Origin: E44-bin46 sp964354655
GTDB lineage: Bacteria > Chloroflexota > Dehalococcoidia > Dehalococcoidales > E44-bin46
Direction of reading: 5' to 3'
NCBI GenBank assembly: GCA_964354655.1
Contig: CAYHAL010000002.1
Location: forward strand, 43,313-107,312
Length of the DNA: 64,000 nt
Numbering within the stretch: position 1 is the stretch's first letter; the number at the start of each line of letters is the position of its first letter. The translations under genes and the position numbers were made by a program. The notes beneath the pieces are model-generated. The model saw nothing but the letters and a program-made list of their open reading frames with translations. It did not search any database and was not told the origin of the DNA. Below are positions 1-7,343 of the stretch, piece by piece.

Positions 1-767
1 TTAAACAGCTGGTGCACCGTGGAGTAAAAGAGGTAACCTTACTGGGACAAAATGTGGACTCATATGGGCACGACCTGCCCTACCAACCAAACCTAGCCGA
101 CCTACTAACTGAGCTAAATACCATAGATGGATTAGCCCGCATACGCTTCCTGACCAACCACCCCAAGGACATGAGCCCCAGGCTCATTGAAGCCGCAGCC
201 CATCTGGATAAAGTCTGTGAGCACATAAGTCTCCCCGTTCAGTCAGGTAGCAATGAAACCCTGAAGGCAATGAGACGGGGCTATACGGTAGAAGATTACC
301 GTTACCTGGTCGCACAAATACGCAGTAAGATACCAGGGGTAGCCCTGAGCACCGATGTCATTGTCGGCTTCCCAACAGAAACCGAAGAGCAGTTCCAACA
401 AACCTTTGACCTGCTCTCTGAACTCAGACCGGATACCGTTCATGTCGCCGCCTATTCACCAAGACCCGGGACTATTGCCGCCAGAAGATTTGCCAATAAT
501 ATCCCTCCGACTGAGAAAAAGCAGCGACTAAATAAGATTGAGCAGCTTCAGCAGAGCATCGCCGCTGAAATTAACCGCCAGCTATTAGGCAAGACGGTTG
601 AGGTTCTAGTAGAAGACCAAAAAAAAGGCAAGTGGTACGGTCGAACCAGAACCGGTAAACTGGTATTCTTTACTGACACCAATGACTGCCTGGGACAACT
701 GGTAAAAGTCAAGATTGAGCACACCAGTCCCTGGTCACTACAGGGTAAAATTAAGACTGGTAGTTAG
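1..767 (+). CDS. miaB: tRNA-2-methylthio-N6-dimethylallyladenosine synthase MiaB, C-terminal part
   Basis: MiaB adds a methylthio group to i6A37 of tRNAs by radical SAM chemistry. The frame is already open at base 3 and ends in TAG at 765-767, so the N-terminal domain and the CxxxCxxC cluster loop lie upstream of the window. Visible are EVTLLGQNVDSYG near the start, LPVQSGSNETLKAMRRGYT in the middle of the radical SAM domain, and a TRAM-like RNA-binding domain over roughly the last 65 residues. The GQNVDSYG string fits MiaB better than RimO or MtaB. Two bases separate it from nadA, so the two are probably co-transcribed. Confidence 0.9.
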   Translation, partial: KQLVHRGVKEVTLLGQNVDSYGHDLPYQPNLADLLTELNTIDGLARIRFLTNHPKDMSPRLIEAAAHLDKVCEHISLPVQSGSNETLKAMRRGYTVEDYRYLVAQIRSKIPGVALSTDVIVGFPTETEEQFQQTFDLLSELRPDTVHVAAYSPRPGTIAARRFANNIPPTEKKQRLNKIEQLQQSIAAEINRQLLGKTVEVLVEDQKKGKWYGRTRTGKLVFFTDTNDCLGQLVKVKIEHTSPWSLQGKIKTGS

Positions 768-769
768 CA

Positions 770-1681
770 ATGAGCGACTTAGAAGAAATTAAAGAAAAGA
801 TAGCCGCACTGAAAAGGGAGCTAGGGGCAGTTATCGTTGCCCACAATTATCAGCGACCCGAGATTCAGGATATAGCTGACTTTGTCGGCGACTCCCTAGA
901 GTTAGCCCGTCAATGCGTTGAGGTAGAAGCCCAGACCATTGTCTTCTGCGGCGTGCATTTTATGGCTGAAACCGCCGCCATCCTTAACCCCGAGCGCACC
1001 GTTATGCTGGCAGAAGGTAGTGCCGGCTGCCCGTTAGCCGATATGATTGATATTGAAGGGTTAAGACAATGGAAGCAAAGATACCCTAAGGCAGCAGTCA
1101 TCAGCTATGTCAATTCATCAGCCGAGGTCAAGGCTGAAAGCGATATTTGCTGCACCTCGGCTAATGGGGTCAAGGTGGTGGAATCGGTAGCTAATGATGA
1201 CATACTCTTTGTCCCTGACCAGAACCTCGGGCACTACATTTCAACCCAAACCAAAAAGAATATCATCCTTTACCCCGGATTTTGCTATGTTCACCACCGC
1301 ATTACGCCTAAGCAACTAAAACTGGCAAAAAGGCTACACCCTGACGCCCAAGTATTAGTTCACCCTGAGTGCCGACCTGAAGTAATAGCTTTGGCTGACG
1401 CTGCCCTCAGCACCTCACAGATGCTCCACTATGCCAAGGCATCGCCAAATAACAGCTTCATTATTGGCACCGAGGCAGGCATACTTCACGGCTTACGCCA
1501 GCAGAACCCGGGAAAGTCCTTCTACCTAATCTCAAGGGGGCAAATCTGCGCCGATATGAAAAAGACAACCCTAGAAACACTGGCACGGACCATGGAGCTA
1601 AGACAGAATATAGTAACTGTCCCCGAAGAGATAAGACTAAAGGCAAAACAAGCCATCGACCGCATGCTGACTATTAGTTAG
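770..1681 (+). CDS. nadA: Quinolinate synthase NadA
   Basis: Condenses iminoaspartate with dihydroxyacetone phosphate to quinolinate, the first pyridine compound of de novo NAD synthesis. The 303-aa length is typical of the short NadA type. Conserved pieces include VAHNYQ (about 23-28), a [4Fe-4S] ligand set that I read as Cys87 (GCPLAD), Cys172 (GFCYVHHRI) and Cys260 (ICADMKKTTLE), and YVNSSAEVKAESD near 113. It lies 2 bases after miaB and before nadC, from which repeat copy 1 separates it. No nadB (aspartate oxidase) is present, so the iminoaspartate source must be encoded elsewhere. Confidence 0.95.
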   Translation: MSDLEEIKEKIAALKRELGAVIVAHNYQRPEIQDIADFVGDSLELARQCVEVEAQTIVFCGVHFMAETAAILNPERTVMLAEGSAGCPLADMIDIEGLRQWKQRYPKAAVISYVNSSAEVKAESDICCTSANGVKVVESVANDDILFVPDQNLGHYISTQTKKNIILYPGFCYVHHRITPKQLKLAKRLHPDAQVLVHPECRPEVIALADAALSTSQMLHYAKASPNNSFIIGTEAGILHGLRQQNPGKSFYLISRGQICADMKKTTLETLARTMELRQNIVTVPEEIRLKAKQAIDRMLTIS

Positions 1682-1876
1682 AGAAAGTCAAAGAGAGGCT
1701 AAGCCTTTCTTATATAACTAGTTTCCCCTCTCCTTACTCAAAATAGTAGTCAAGGGGAGTTTAAGAGGGGCTTCGCCCCTCTAAATAAATTTTCTCCCCC
1801 TTCCCCTTATCAAGGGGAAGGGGAAAAAGGGGATAGGGTTTTCTAAACAAGAACTACAGGGGGTGAGGTTGATAAA
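1682..1876. repeat. Interspersed mosaic palindromic repeat, copy 1
   Basis: Fills the nadA-nadC gap. It contains a GAGGGGC-TTC-GCCCCTC hairpin, then a CCCCTT...AAGGGG palindrome followed by GGGGATAGGG, TTCTAAACAAG and the terminal GGGGTGAGGTTGATAA. From about 1766 on it is nearly identical to copy 6 (about 36260-36380). The right end overlaps the probable start of nadC. Confidence 0.85.
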
Positions 1877-2750
1877 TAAATTCCAAATACCTCAAGAACA
1901 GATTGACAGCATTATAGACCTTGCTTTAGCTGAGGATATAAGCCACGGTGATATCACCAGCGAGGGGCTAATACCACCTGAGCTCCAGGGGAAGGCGTCC
2001 ATACTGGCTAAGGCAGAAGGTATAATCGCTGGTGGTGAGGTAACCAAAAGGGTGTTTCTGAAGGTTGACCCGTCACTCAAGGTTGAACTGCTGATTAAAG
2101 ACGGAGCCAGGGTTAAACCTGGAGACATAGTCGCCACCATCTTCGGTAATGTAATAAGCATCCTCAAAGCCGAGCGGGTAGCCCTCAATTTCCTGCAGAG
2201 GCTCAGTGGCATCGCTTCACTGACAGCCAAATTCATAGCCAAAACAAAAGGGCTCAAGGTAAAAATTACCGATACCCGCAAGACCACCCCCGGTCTCAGG
2301 TTATTGGAAAAGTATGCCGTTCGCATCGGCGGCGGACAAAACCACCGCTTCCACCTTGGTGATGGTATCCTGATTAAGGATAATCACCTCGCCGCACTTC
2401 GCGCCCTGGGCATGAATATAAAAGATATTGTAGCTAAGGCTAAACAGAATGCCCCCCAGGGGGTGAAGGTTGAGGTTGAAGCCAGCACTATTCAGGAAGC
2501 CCTTGATGCCACTGAAGCCGGGGCTGATATCATTATGCTGGATAACATGAGCCCTGATGAAATGCGCCGGGTAGTAAGCTTAATCCCAAGTGGGGTTAAG
2601 ATTGAAGCCTCGGGAGGTATTAACCTAGATAATGTCCGCGCTGCGGCTATGGCTGGGGTTGATTTTATCTCTATCGGTGCCCTCACTCACTCCGCCAAGG
2701 CTCTAGACATCAGCCTTGAGCTTGAACCCCAGACCCTTAAGCTAATCTAG
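1869..2750 (+). CDS. nadC: Nicotinate-nucleotide pyrophosphorylase (carboxylating) NadC
   Basis: Converts quinolinate and PRPP to nicotinate mononucleotide, directly after NadA in the pathway. The frame shows ALAEDISHGDITS, TRKTTPGLR, KYAVRIGGGQNHR, IKDNHL, MLDNMSPDEM and IEASGGI, the complete NadC signature in order. There is no ATG near the 5' end. Candidate starts are GTG at 1863 and TTG at 1869; I prefer TTG because AGGGGG at 1858-1863 sits five bases before it. Both candidates and this Shine-Dalgarno lie inside the right end of repeat copy 1. The 3' end overlaps the convergent methyltransferase by 14 bases. Confidence 0.93.
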   Translation: MINKFQIPQEQIDSIIDLALAEDISHGDITSEGLIPPELQGKASILAKAEGIIAGGEVTKRVFLKVDPSLKVELLIKDGARVKPGDIVATIFGNVISILKAERVALNFLQRLSGIASLTAKFIAKTKGLKVKITDTRKTTPGLRLLEKYAVRIGGGQNHRFHLGDGILIKDNHLAALRALGMNIKDIVAKAKQNAPQGVKVEVEASTIQEALDATEAGADIIMLDNMSPDEMRRVVSLIPSGVKIEASGGINLDNVRAAAMAGVDFISIGALTHSAKALDISLELEPQTLKLI

Positions 2751-3363
2751 GCTTCCTAGCACTACAAAGATAACCCTCACTGCTATCGTCTATCTTGATA
2801 TCAGTAAATCCAGCCCACGACAGCAGAAATTGCATCTCCGGCTCGTCAGGAATGGCATCGTTTTCCACGGCTGGGATTTGGCGGTGAAACTGGTTAATCA
2901 TAGCCCGACTTGAGGTATGACAGATTAGTAGTCTACCACCGCTTTTGGTTACCCGGTTGATTTCGGCAAGGGCTTGCAGTTTATCCTGAAAGTGGGGAAA
3001 GCTGGAGTAGCACACTACGACGTCAAATATTTCATCACCGACGGGAATACTGGTTACATCGGCATGAAGGTATCCAATATCCTTATAGCCTTTAGCCTGG
3101 GCTCGCTTTAACATTTCTTCAGCAAAATCAAGAGCCACTAATCGCCCCTCCCTGCCAATCCGGCTTAATAGAAAGGGGATTAATACACCGGTCCCGCTCC
3201 CGACATCAAGCAGTGTGGACCCGGGCTTAATATTAAGGCGCTTCGCCATCAGCTCCAGCTTGGTCACATCCGTTTCCGAGCTGGTTTCATCCCAGACGGT
3301 CGCCCTCTGGTTGAAATATGTCCTAATCACCGTTTCTCCTCCACTAGCGGTTTCTTCTGCCAC
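2737..3363 (-). CDS. Class I SAM-dependent methyltransferase
   Basis: A 208-aa methyltransferase with motif I LLDVGSGTGVLIPFLL (about residues 48-63), an acidic motif II region (LVALDFAEEML) and the DVVVCYSSFPHFQD region of UbiE-like enzymes. The substrate cannot be told from sequence. Its start overlaps the end of the znuB-like permease by 37 bases, so it is the last gene of the metal-uptake operon. This placement hints at, but does not prove, a metal-linked or metalloid methylation role. Confidence 0.8.
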   Translation of the reverse strand: MAEETASGGETVIRTYFNQRATVWDETSSETDVTKLELMAKRLNIKPGSTLLDVGSGTGVLIPFLLSRIGREGRLVALDFAEEMLKRAQAKGYKDIGYLHADVTSIPVGDEIFDVVVCYSSFPHFQDKLQALAEINRVTKSGGRLLICHTSSRAMINQFHRQIPAVENDAIPDEPEMQFLLSWAGFTDIKIDDSSEGYLCSARKPRLA

Positions 3364-4175
3364 GGCTTTACCTTCCTCTTCGGCGACAGAATAGTCGCTA
3401 TGCCAAAGATTGCTGAGGAGACAATCACTATGGTCGCCCCACTGGGAATGTTTAACAGGTAGGACATAACTAGACCTATCCAGCCGGAAAGAACAGCAAA
3501 ACCGGCAGAAAGGAGAAACATCCGCTTCATGCTGTAGGTAAGCTGGTAGGCAGCCGCCGCTGGATTCAGAATGAGGCTGAAGATAAGCAGCCCGCCAATG
3601 GAGCGCAGCGATACCGTTATGGTCGCCCCGGTCAAAAACAGGATGCCATATAAAATGAGCGTCGCCGGGATACCGACCGAGCGGGCCATATCACGATGAA
3701 AAATAGTGGCCTGAAACTCCTTGTAAAAGGCAAAGACCAATCCTACTACCACCGCAGCTATTATCCCCAGTAGTATGACATCGCTTCGGGTATTGGTCAG
3801 AATGCTACCCCATAGCAATTCCAGGGCTGCTGATTTAGTACCTGGCATCAGCCCCATAAACAGGAAGGCAAGCCCGAGCATGAGGGAAAAGATGACCCCT
3901 ACCGAGGTCTCAGGACTAAGCTCTCCCCGGTCAGCCAGAGGACCAATGATAGCTGCCGAGGCAAGACTGACGCCAAAAGCACCTATCAGCGGGTTAAAGC
4001 CAAGCCACAGCCCGAGCAAGGCTCCAGCGAAGGCAGCGTGTGCCATGCACACCCCGATAAAGGGCATACGCATTATCACCACAAAGACGCCGATAGTACC
4101 ACAGGCAATGCCACCGAGAACGGCGGAAAGGATGGCATTCTGCATGAACTGGTAACCAAAGATAGACAGATCCAA
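3327..4175 (-). CDS. znuB: ABC-3 family metal (zinc/manganese) transporter permease
   Basis: Inner-membrane permease of a ZnuABC/MntABC-type importer. It is 282 aa and almost wholly hydrophobic, with about eight membrane segments (for example residues 15-35, 50-75, 85-105, 130-155, 170-195 and 235-265) and the family-typical GGIACGTIGVFVVIMRM and HAAFAGALLG pieces. It lies 19 bases after znuC and overlaps the methyltransferase. Zinc versus manganese cannot be decided from the permease alone. Confidence 0.9.
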   Translation of the reverse strand: MDLSIFGYQFMQNAILSAVLGGIACGTIGVFVVIMRMPFIGVCMAHAAFAGALLGLWLGFNPLIGAFGVSLASAAIIGPLADRGELSPETSVGVIFSLMLGLAFLFMGLMPGTKSAALELLWGSILTNTRSDVILLGIIAAVVVGLVFAFYKEFQATIFHRDMARSVGIPATLILYGILFLTGATITVSLRSIGGLLIFSLILNPAAAAYQLTYSMKRMFLLSAGFAVLSGWIGLVMSYLLNIPSGATIVIVSSAIFGIATILSPKRKVKPWQKKPLVEEKR

Positions 4176-4194
4176 GCCCGAGACCCCCTTAGTC

Positions 4195-4971
4195 TTAAAT
4201 CAAAATGGCTTCTTTTCGCCTCTCCCTTACTACCGAGATAGGCATATCATATAACTGGCTGAGGTTATCATCGGTAAGCGCTTGCTTAGGAGAACCCTCA
4301 CCCCAGATAAGCCCCTGTTTCATCAGCACCAGTCGATCACAGGCGAGCGGTAGACAGCTTAGGTCGTGGGTCACAAATAGGGTAGTCAGACACCGTGAAT
4401 CGTGAATCAGCTTTACCAGCCTTATGATATCCGTTTTCGCCCTCCAGTCCAACGAAGCGGTTGGCTCATCAAGCAAGAATAACTCCGGCTCCTGAGCCAG
4501 ACAGCGGGCTATGGCTACCCGCTGTTGCTCACCCCCCGACAGGTGCCCAATAGGTCGCCGGGCGAGATGGGTCATACCCACCAGCTCTATCATCTCGTCC
4601 ACGATTTTCCAGTCGTGCTTGCCCGGTCTCCGAAGCAAGCCCAAAAGCCCGTAGCGCCCGAGCATCACTACCTCACGAACACCCATTGGCATCCTCGGGT
4701 CTATGTTCTCCACCTGAGGGACATAACCAACCTTCTTTCTCAGAAAATGACCGCTACCCGGGGTGAGGAGGTGCCCCAGCACCTCTACCCGCCCATGGAC
4801 TAGTTTGCCCAGTCCATTAATTATGGTGAGGAGTGTGGTCTTCCCGGCTCCATTGGGACCAACTATACCAACAAACTCCCCCGACTTTACCCTAAGCGAT
4901 ACCCCCCGAAGGGCAACATCTTCCCGATAAGAAACCACAGCGTTCTCAATATTTATTATGGTATTGCTCAT
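4195..4971 (-). CDS. znuC: Metal ABC transporter ATP-binding protein
   Basis: ATPase of the metal importer, 258 aa. Walker A GPNGAGKTT is near residue 38, the Q-loop follows at VGYVPQVENID, the ABC signature is LSGGEQQR, Walker B is LFLLDEPT and the switch His is in FVTHDLS. ATG at 4969-4971 immediately follows the stop codon of the binding-protein gene, with no spacing, which indicates translational coupling. It pairs with the permease downstream and the lipoprotein upstream. Confidence 0.93.
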   Translation of the reverse strand: MSNTIINIENAVVSYREDVALRGVSLRVKSGEFVGIVGPNGAGKTTLLTIINGLGKLVHGRVEVLGHLLTPGSGHFLRKKVGYVPQVENIDPRMPMGVREVVMLGRYGLLGLLRRPGKHDWKIVDEMIELVGMTHLARRPIGHLSGGEQQRVAIARCLAQEPELFLLDEPTASLDWRAKTDIIRLVKLIHDSRCLTTLFVTHDLSCLPLACDRLVLMKQGLIWGEGSPKQALTDDNLSQLYDMPISVVRERRKEAILI

Positions 4972-5826
4972 CTATTGAACTATCGCCCCCAGTATCAGTT
5001 CAATATTCCGGTCTATGGCTTTTCCCCAGGTCTCAGTGTCATCAAAACCGCCGGGGAAATTGGAAAGTATTATCCTGTTACAATCAAGCTCCTCGGCAAT
5101 TCCCTTCCCGGCATCCTCTCCGCTCTGGAGATTATCAATAACCAGGGTTACCCCCGCCTCCCTACCCGTGTCCACCAGCTCTCTTACCACTTGAGGAGTA
5201 AGCGAATCGGGTTGGCCGTAGGTGGCAACAATATTAAGCCCGACCCATTCCATAAATCCAGCCAGCTGGTCAGCACACATAGCATTTACCCCGGAGAGGT
5301 CTGCCTGAGCCAGCTTGGCTTTTATCTCCGCCTCCTTAGCCCCAATCTTGTCCTTATATTCTATAGCTAACCGCTGATAAACGGAACTGTTTTTGGCATC
5401 CACCTGGCACAGAGCAGAAACAATCTTGTCGGTTGCCTCTAGCTGAACCGGGGGCGTCATCCAGTTATCATTTTCGCCAACCTTAACATCAATCTTGACT
5501 ACGGTTAGCTTGGGATTATTGGCTGAGGTAATTAACTCCTGAGAAAACATCTCCCCCTGCCAGCCATGGAGGAGAAAAAGGTCAGCATCAGCTAACCTCT
5601 GAATATCCCCAGGCTTAACATCAAAGTGACTTGGGCACTGGGCCGGGGGAATAATGTTGACCACCTCAACCCCATCGCCTCCCACCCGCTCCACTATTTG
5701 AGCCATGAGGGAAGTGCTGGTAATCACCTTGAACTTTGACGTGCCCGCTGGCGAGCAACCGCCCAGAAGCAAAGCCACAAAAGCTAACAATAGAATAGCG
5801 GTAACTAAAATGATAGGTCTTTTCAC
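4972..5826 (-). CDS. znuA: Metal-binding lipoprotein of the ABC importer (ZnuA/MntC type)
   Basis: Extracytoplasmic binding protein, 284 aa, with a lipoprotein signal: hydrophobic residues 5-21 and lipobox LLGGC with the lipidated Cys24. The cluster A-1 family shows in PSHFDVKPGDIQRLADADL and LFLLHGWQGE, giving two likely His metal ligands. At the place of the third His the sequence reads CADQLAGFMEWVGLNIV with no His, and there is no His-rich loop. This makes the metal uncertain (zinc, manganese or another). The start is GTG at 5824-5826, with a candidate operator about 20 bases upstream. Confidence 0.88.
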   Translation of the reverse strand: MKRPIILVTAILLLAFVALLLGGCSPAGTSKFKVITSTSLMAQIVERVGGDGVEVVNIIPPAQCPSHFDVKPGDIQRLADADLFLLHGWQGEMFSQELITSANNPKLTVVKIDVKVGENDNWMTPPVQLEATDKIVSALCQVDAKNSSVYQRLAIEYKDKIGAKEAEIKAKLAQADLSGVNAMCADQLAGFMEWVGLNIVATYGQPDSLTPQVVRELVDTGREAGVTLVIDNLQSGEDAGKGIAEELDCNRIILSNFPGGFDDTETWGKAIDRNIELILGAIVQ

Positions 5827-5845
5827 TAAACAGTCCCAAATTATT

Positions 5846-5873
5846 GCAATTTAGTGCACCTGCAACTAATTGC
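5846..5873 (-). promoter_or_regulatory. Candidate Fur/Zur-type operator upstream of znuA
   Basis: Imperfect inverted repeat GCAATTTAGT-9 nt-ACTAATTGC, 20 bases before the znuA GTG. Its right arm read on the other strand (GCAATTAGT) occurs exactly in the inverted repeat upstream of the regulator gene (6377-6385). Two related sites, one before each metal-linked transcription unit, support a shared operator. The regulator bound is an inference. Confidence 0.5.
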
Positions 5874-5890
5874 TCCAACCAGCAAATTTT

Positions 5891-6313
5891 TTATTCCCGG
5901 CACTTGGCACACAGACCAAAGAAAGCCAGGTGTTTCATATCAACCTCAAAATCATACCTCTGCCCAATTTCATCCCATAGCCGGTTCAGCATTGATTCCT
6001 CCACATCAATAATCTCCCCGCACCTCTGACAGACAAGATGATGGTGATGCCCTTTCACGATACTGTGATACCGCACCCGCCCATCACCCATAACCGTCTC
6101 CGTCACCAGACCCAGTTCACTTAATAGTTCCAGAGTACGATAAACCGTTGAGATATTCACATGGGGATAGCGGGCACGAACCTGGGCGTATATTTCCTCA
6201 GCACTAATATGACCGTCACTTTTTTCAATAGCCGACAGAATCATTATTCGTTGCGGTGTCAGCCGATAGCCTAACTCGCTTAATCTATGAGCTATATCTC
6301 TAGGTCGCCCCAC
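5891..6313 (-). CDS. Fur-family metalloregulator (probable Zur)
   Basis: A 140-aa ferric-uptake-family repressor. Winged helix at residues 1-85 includes LTPQRIMILSAI and the recognition stretch NISTVYRTLELLSELGLV. The dimerisation domain has the HHHHLVCQRCGE metal site and a second CxxC (CAKC) near the C-terminus, the structural zinc site of Zur, Fur and PerR. It lies 64 bases upstream of znuA on the same strand, so zinc or a similar metal is the likely effector. The start is GTG with a candidate autoregulatory operator 43 bases upstream. Zur, Fur and Mur cannot be separated by motif alone. Confidence 0.88.
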   Translation of the reverse strand: MGRPRDIAHRLSELGYRLTPQRIMILSAIEKSDGHISAEEIYAQVRARYPHVNISTVYRTLELLSELGLVTETVMGDGRVRYHSIVKGHHHHLVCQRCGEIIDVEESMLNRLWDEIGQRYDFEVDMKHLAFFGLCAKCRE

Positions 6314-6355
6314 TTAACTTTCACCTAACTTGAAGATTTTACAACAGACATTAAA

Positions 6356-6383
6356 TAATTGCAACCATTTGTATTTGCAATTA
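6356..6383 (-). promoter_or_regulatory. Perfect inverted repeat, candidate operator of the Fur-family gene
   Basis: TAATTGCAA-10 nt-TTGCAATTA, a perfect 9-bp inverted repeat between the end of dtd and the GTG of the Fur-family gene. It is AT-rich, as is usual for Fur-superfamily boxes. It shares the GCAATTAGT string with the element before znuA. Confidence 0.6.
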
Positions 6384-6386
6384 GTT

Positions 6387-6839
6387 TCAGCAAAACTTCT
6401 CTCTGCTGTCTAAGAGTATTGTTACCGGACCATCGTTATGGATTTCCACCTGCATGTATTCTTGAAAACGCCCGGTTTCCACCTTTAACCCCGTGGCTCG
6501 AGCCTGCTCCACAAACCGCTCAAATAGCTGTTCAGCCTCTGCCGGCGGCGCTGCCTCAACAAAACTAGGCCGACGCCCCTTCCTGGTATCAGCCAAGAGG
6601 GTGAACTGGCTCACCATCAATAGTTCACCTTTAATATCCAGAGCCGAAAGGTTAAACCTACCCTTATCGTCAGGGAAAATGCGCAGGTTGACAATCTTCG
6701 GCACTAAATACTGTATATCCTTTTCGGTATCGCCGCTGGCTATGCCCACCAAAATTACCAGCCCCCGACCAATCCTGCCTACCACCTCAACACCAACGCT
6801 AACCGACGCCTCGGTGACTCTCTGTAGCAGTGCCTTCAC
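6387..6839 (-). CDS. dtd: D-aminoacyl-tRNA deacylase
   Basis: Hydrolyses D-aminoacyl-tRNAs and mischarged glycyl-tRNA(Ala), a chiral proofreading step. The protein begins VKALLQRVTEASVSV, the family N-terminus, and shows LMVSQFTLLADTRKGRRPSF and NDGPVTILLDS. The start is GTG at 6837-6839 with a strong Shine-Dalgarno (AAAGGAGGAG on the minus strand, 6844-6853). The longer open frame to 6890 adds 17 unrelated residues and is not used. Length 150 aa is normal. It lies upstream of the Fur-family gene on the same strand. Confidence 0.95.
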   Translation of the reverse strand: MKALLQRVTEASVSVGVEVVGRIGRGLVILVGIASGDTEKDIQYLVPKIVNLRIFPDDKGRFNLSALDIKGELLMVSQFTLLADTRKGRRPSFVEAAPPAEAEQLFERFVEQARATGLKVETGRFQEYMQVEIHNDGPVTILLDSREKFC

Positions 6840-7018
6840 CCTTCTCCTCCTTTGCCCAAACATTCTATAGTAATAGCTCGACCAAGACAAATTTACCCAG
6901 CTACCTCAGCCCTTTTCTAGACTTATAACCAAAAAAGGAGTAAAATTAAATAAATAGTTGAAGATTTAAGGGAACTTGATGATATGCGCTTAGTAATTAT
7001 TGTCATATTATCGACAAA

Positions 7019-7053
7019 AAGAAGCACTGAGCCGAAATTAGCCAGTGCTTCTT
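7019..7053 (+). promoter_or_regulatory. 11-bp perfect hairpin in the leader of the SWIM gene
   Basis: AAGAAGCACTG, 13-nt loop, CAGTGCTTCTT. It ends 4-5 bases before the AAAAGGAGG Shine-Dalgarno of the next gene. There is no T-tract, so it is not a standard terminator. It may be a regulatory or stabilising 5'-UTR hairpin or a protein-binding site. Confidence 0.6.
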
Positions 7054-7073
7054 AAGTTAAAAGGAGGTTAGTG

Positions 7074-7334
7074 ATGCAGTCAAGTCTAATCGGGAAAATT
7101 GAAAAAGCCAAGCGCTACGCTCAAGAGACAGACCGGATTACCTTCTCTGAGCTATCAGTGAAATTCCGAGGAGACAACGACACCTACACTACCGAATATA
7201 AAAATGGGAAATGGCATTGCACCTGTCACTTTTTCTCAAGCTGGGGGCTTTGCAGCCATACTATGGCACTAGAGAAAATCCTGGGTAATATGCTACCCGA
7301 AGAGGCGCTGATTACGCCACAGGTCATCCCCTGA
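7074..7334 (+). CDS. Small SWIM zinc-finger protein
   Basis: An 86-aa protein with a single SWIM motif, CTC-x(n)-CSH, in the stretch WHCTCHFFSSWGLCSH (about residues 44-59). SWIM fingers bind zinc and usually contact nucleic acid or protein; the partner here is unknown. A strong Shine-Dalgarno (AAGGAGG) sits 7-10 bases before ATG 7074; a GTG at 7071 is an alternative. It stands alone between divergent dtd and convergent folC, behind an 11-bp leader hairpin. Confidence 0.8.
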   Translation: MQSSLIGKIEKAKRYAQETDRITFSELSVKFRGDNDTYTTEYKNGKWHCTCHFFSSWGLCSHTMALEKILGNMLPEEALITPQVIP

Positions 7335-7343
7335 ATTCACGTA

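Noticed and set aside
1892..2326. 144-codon minus-strand ORF inside nadC
   Set aside because: Shadow of nadC, which has complete family motifs on the plus strand; Ser/Leu-rich translation without motifs.
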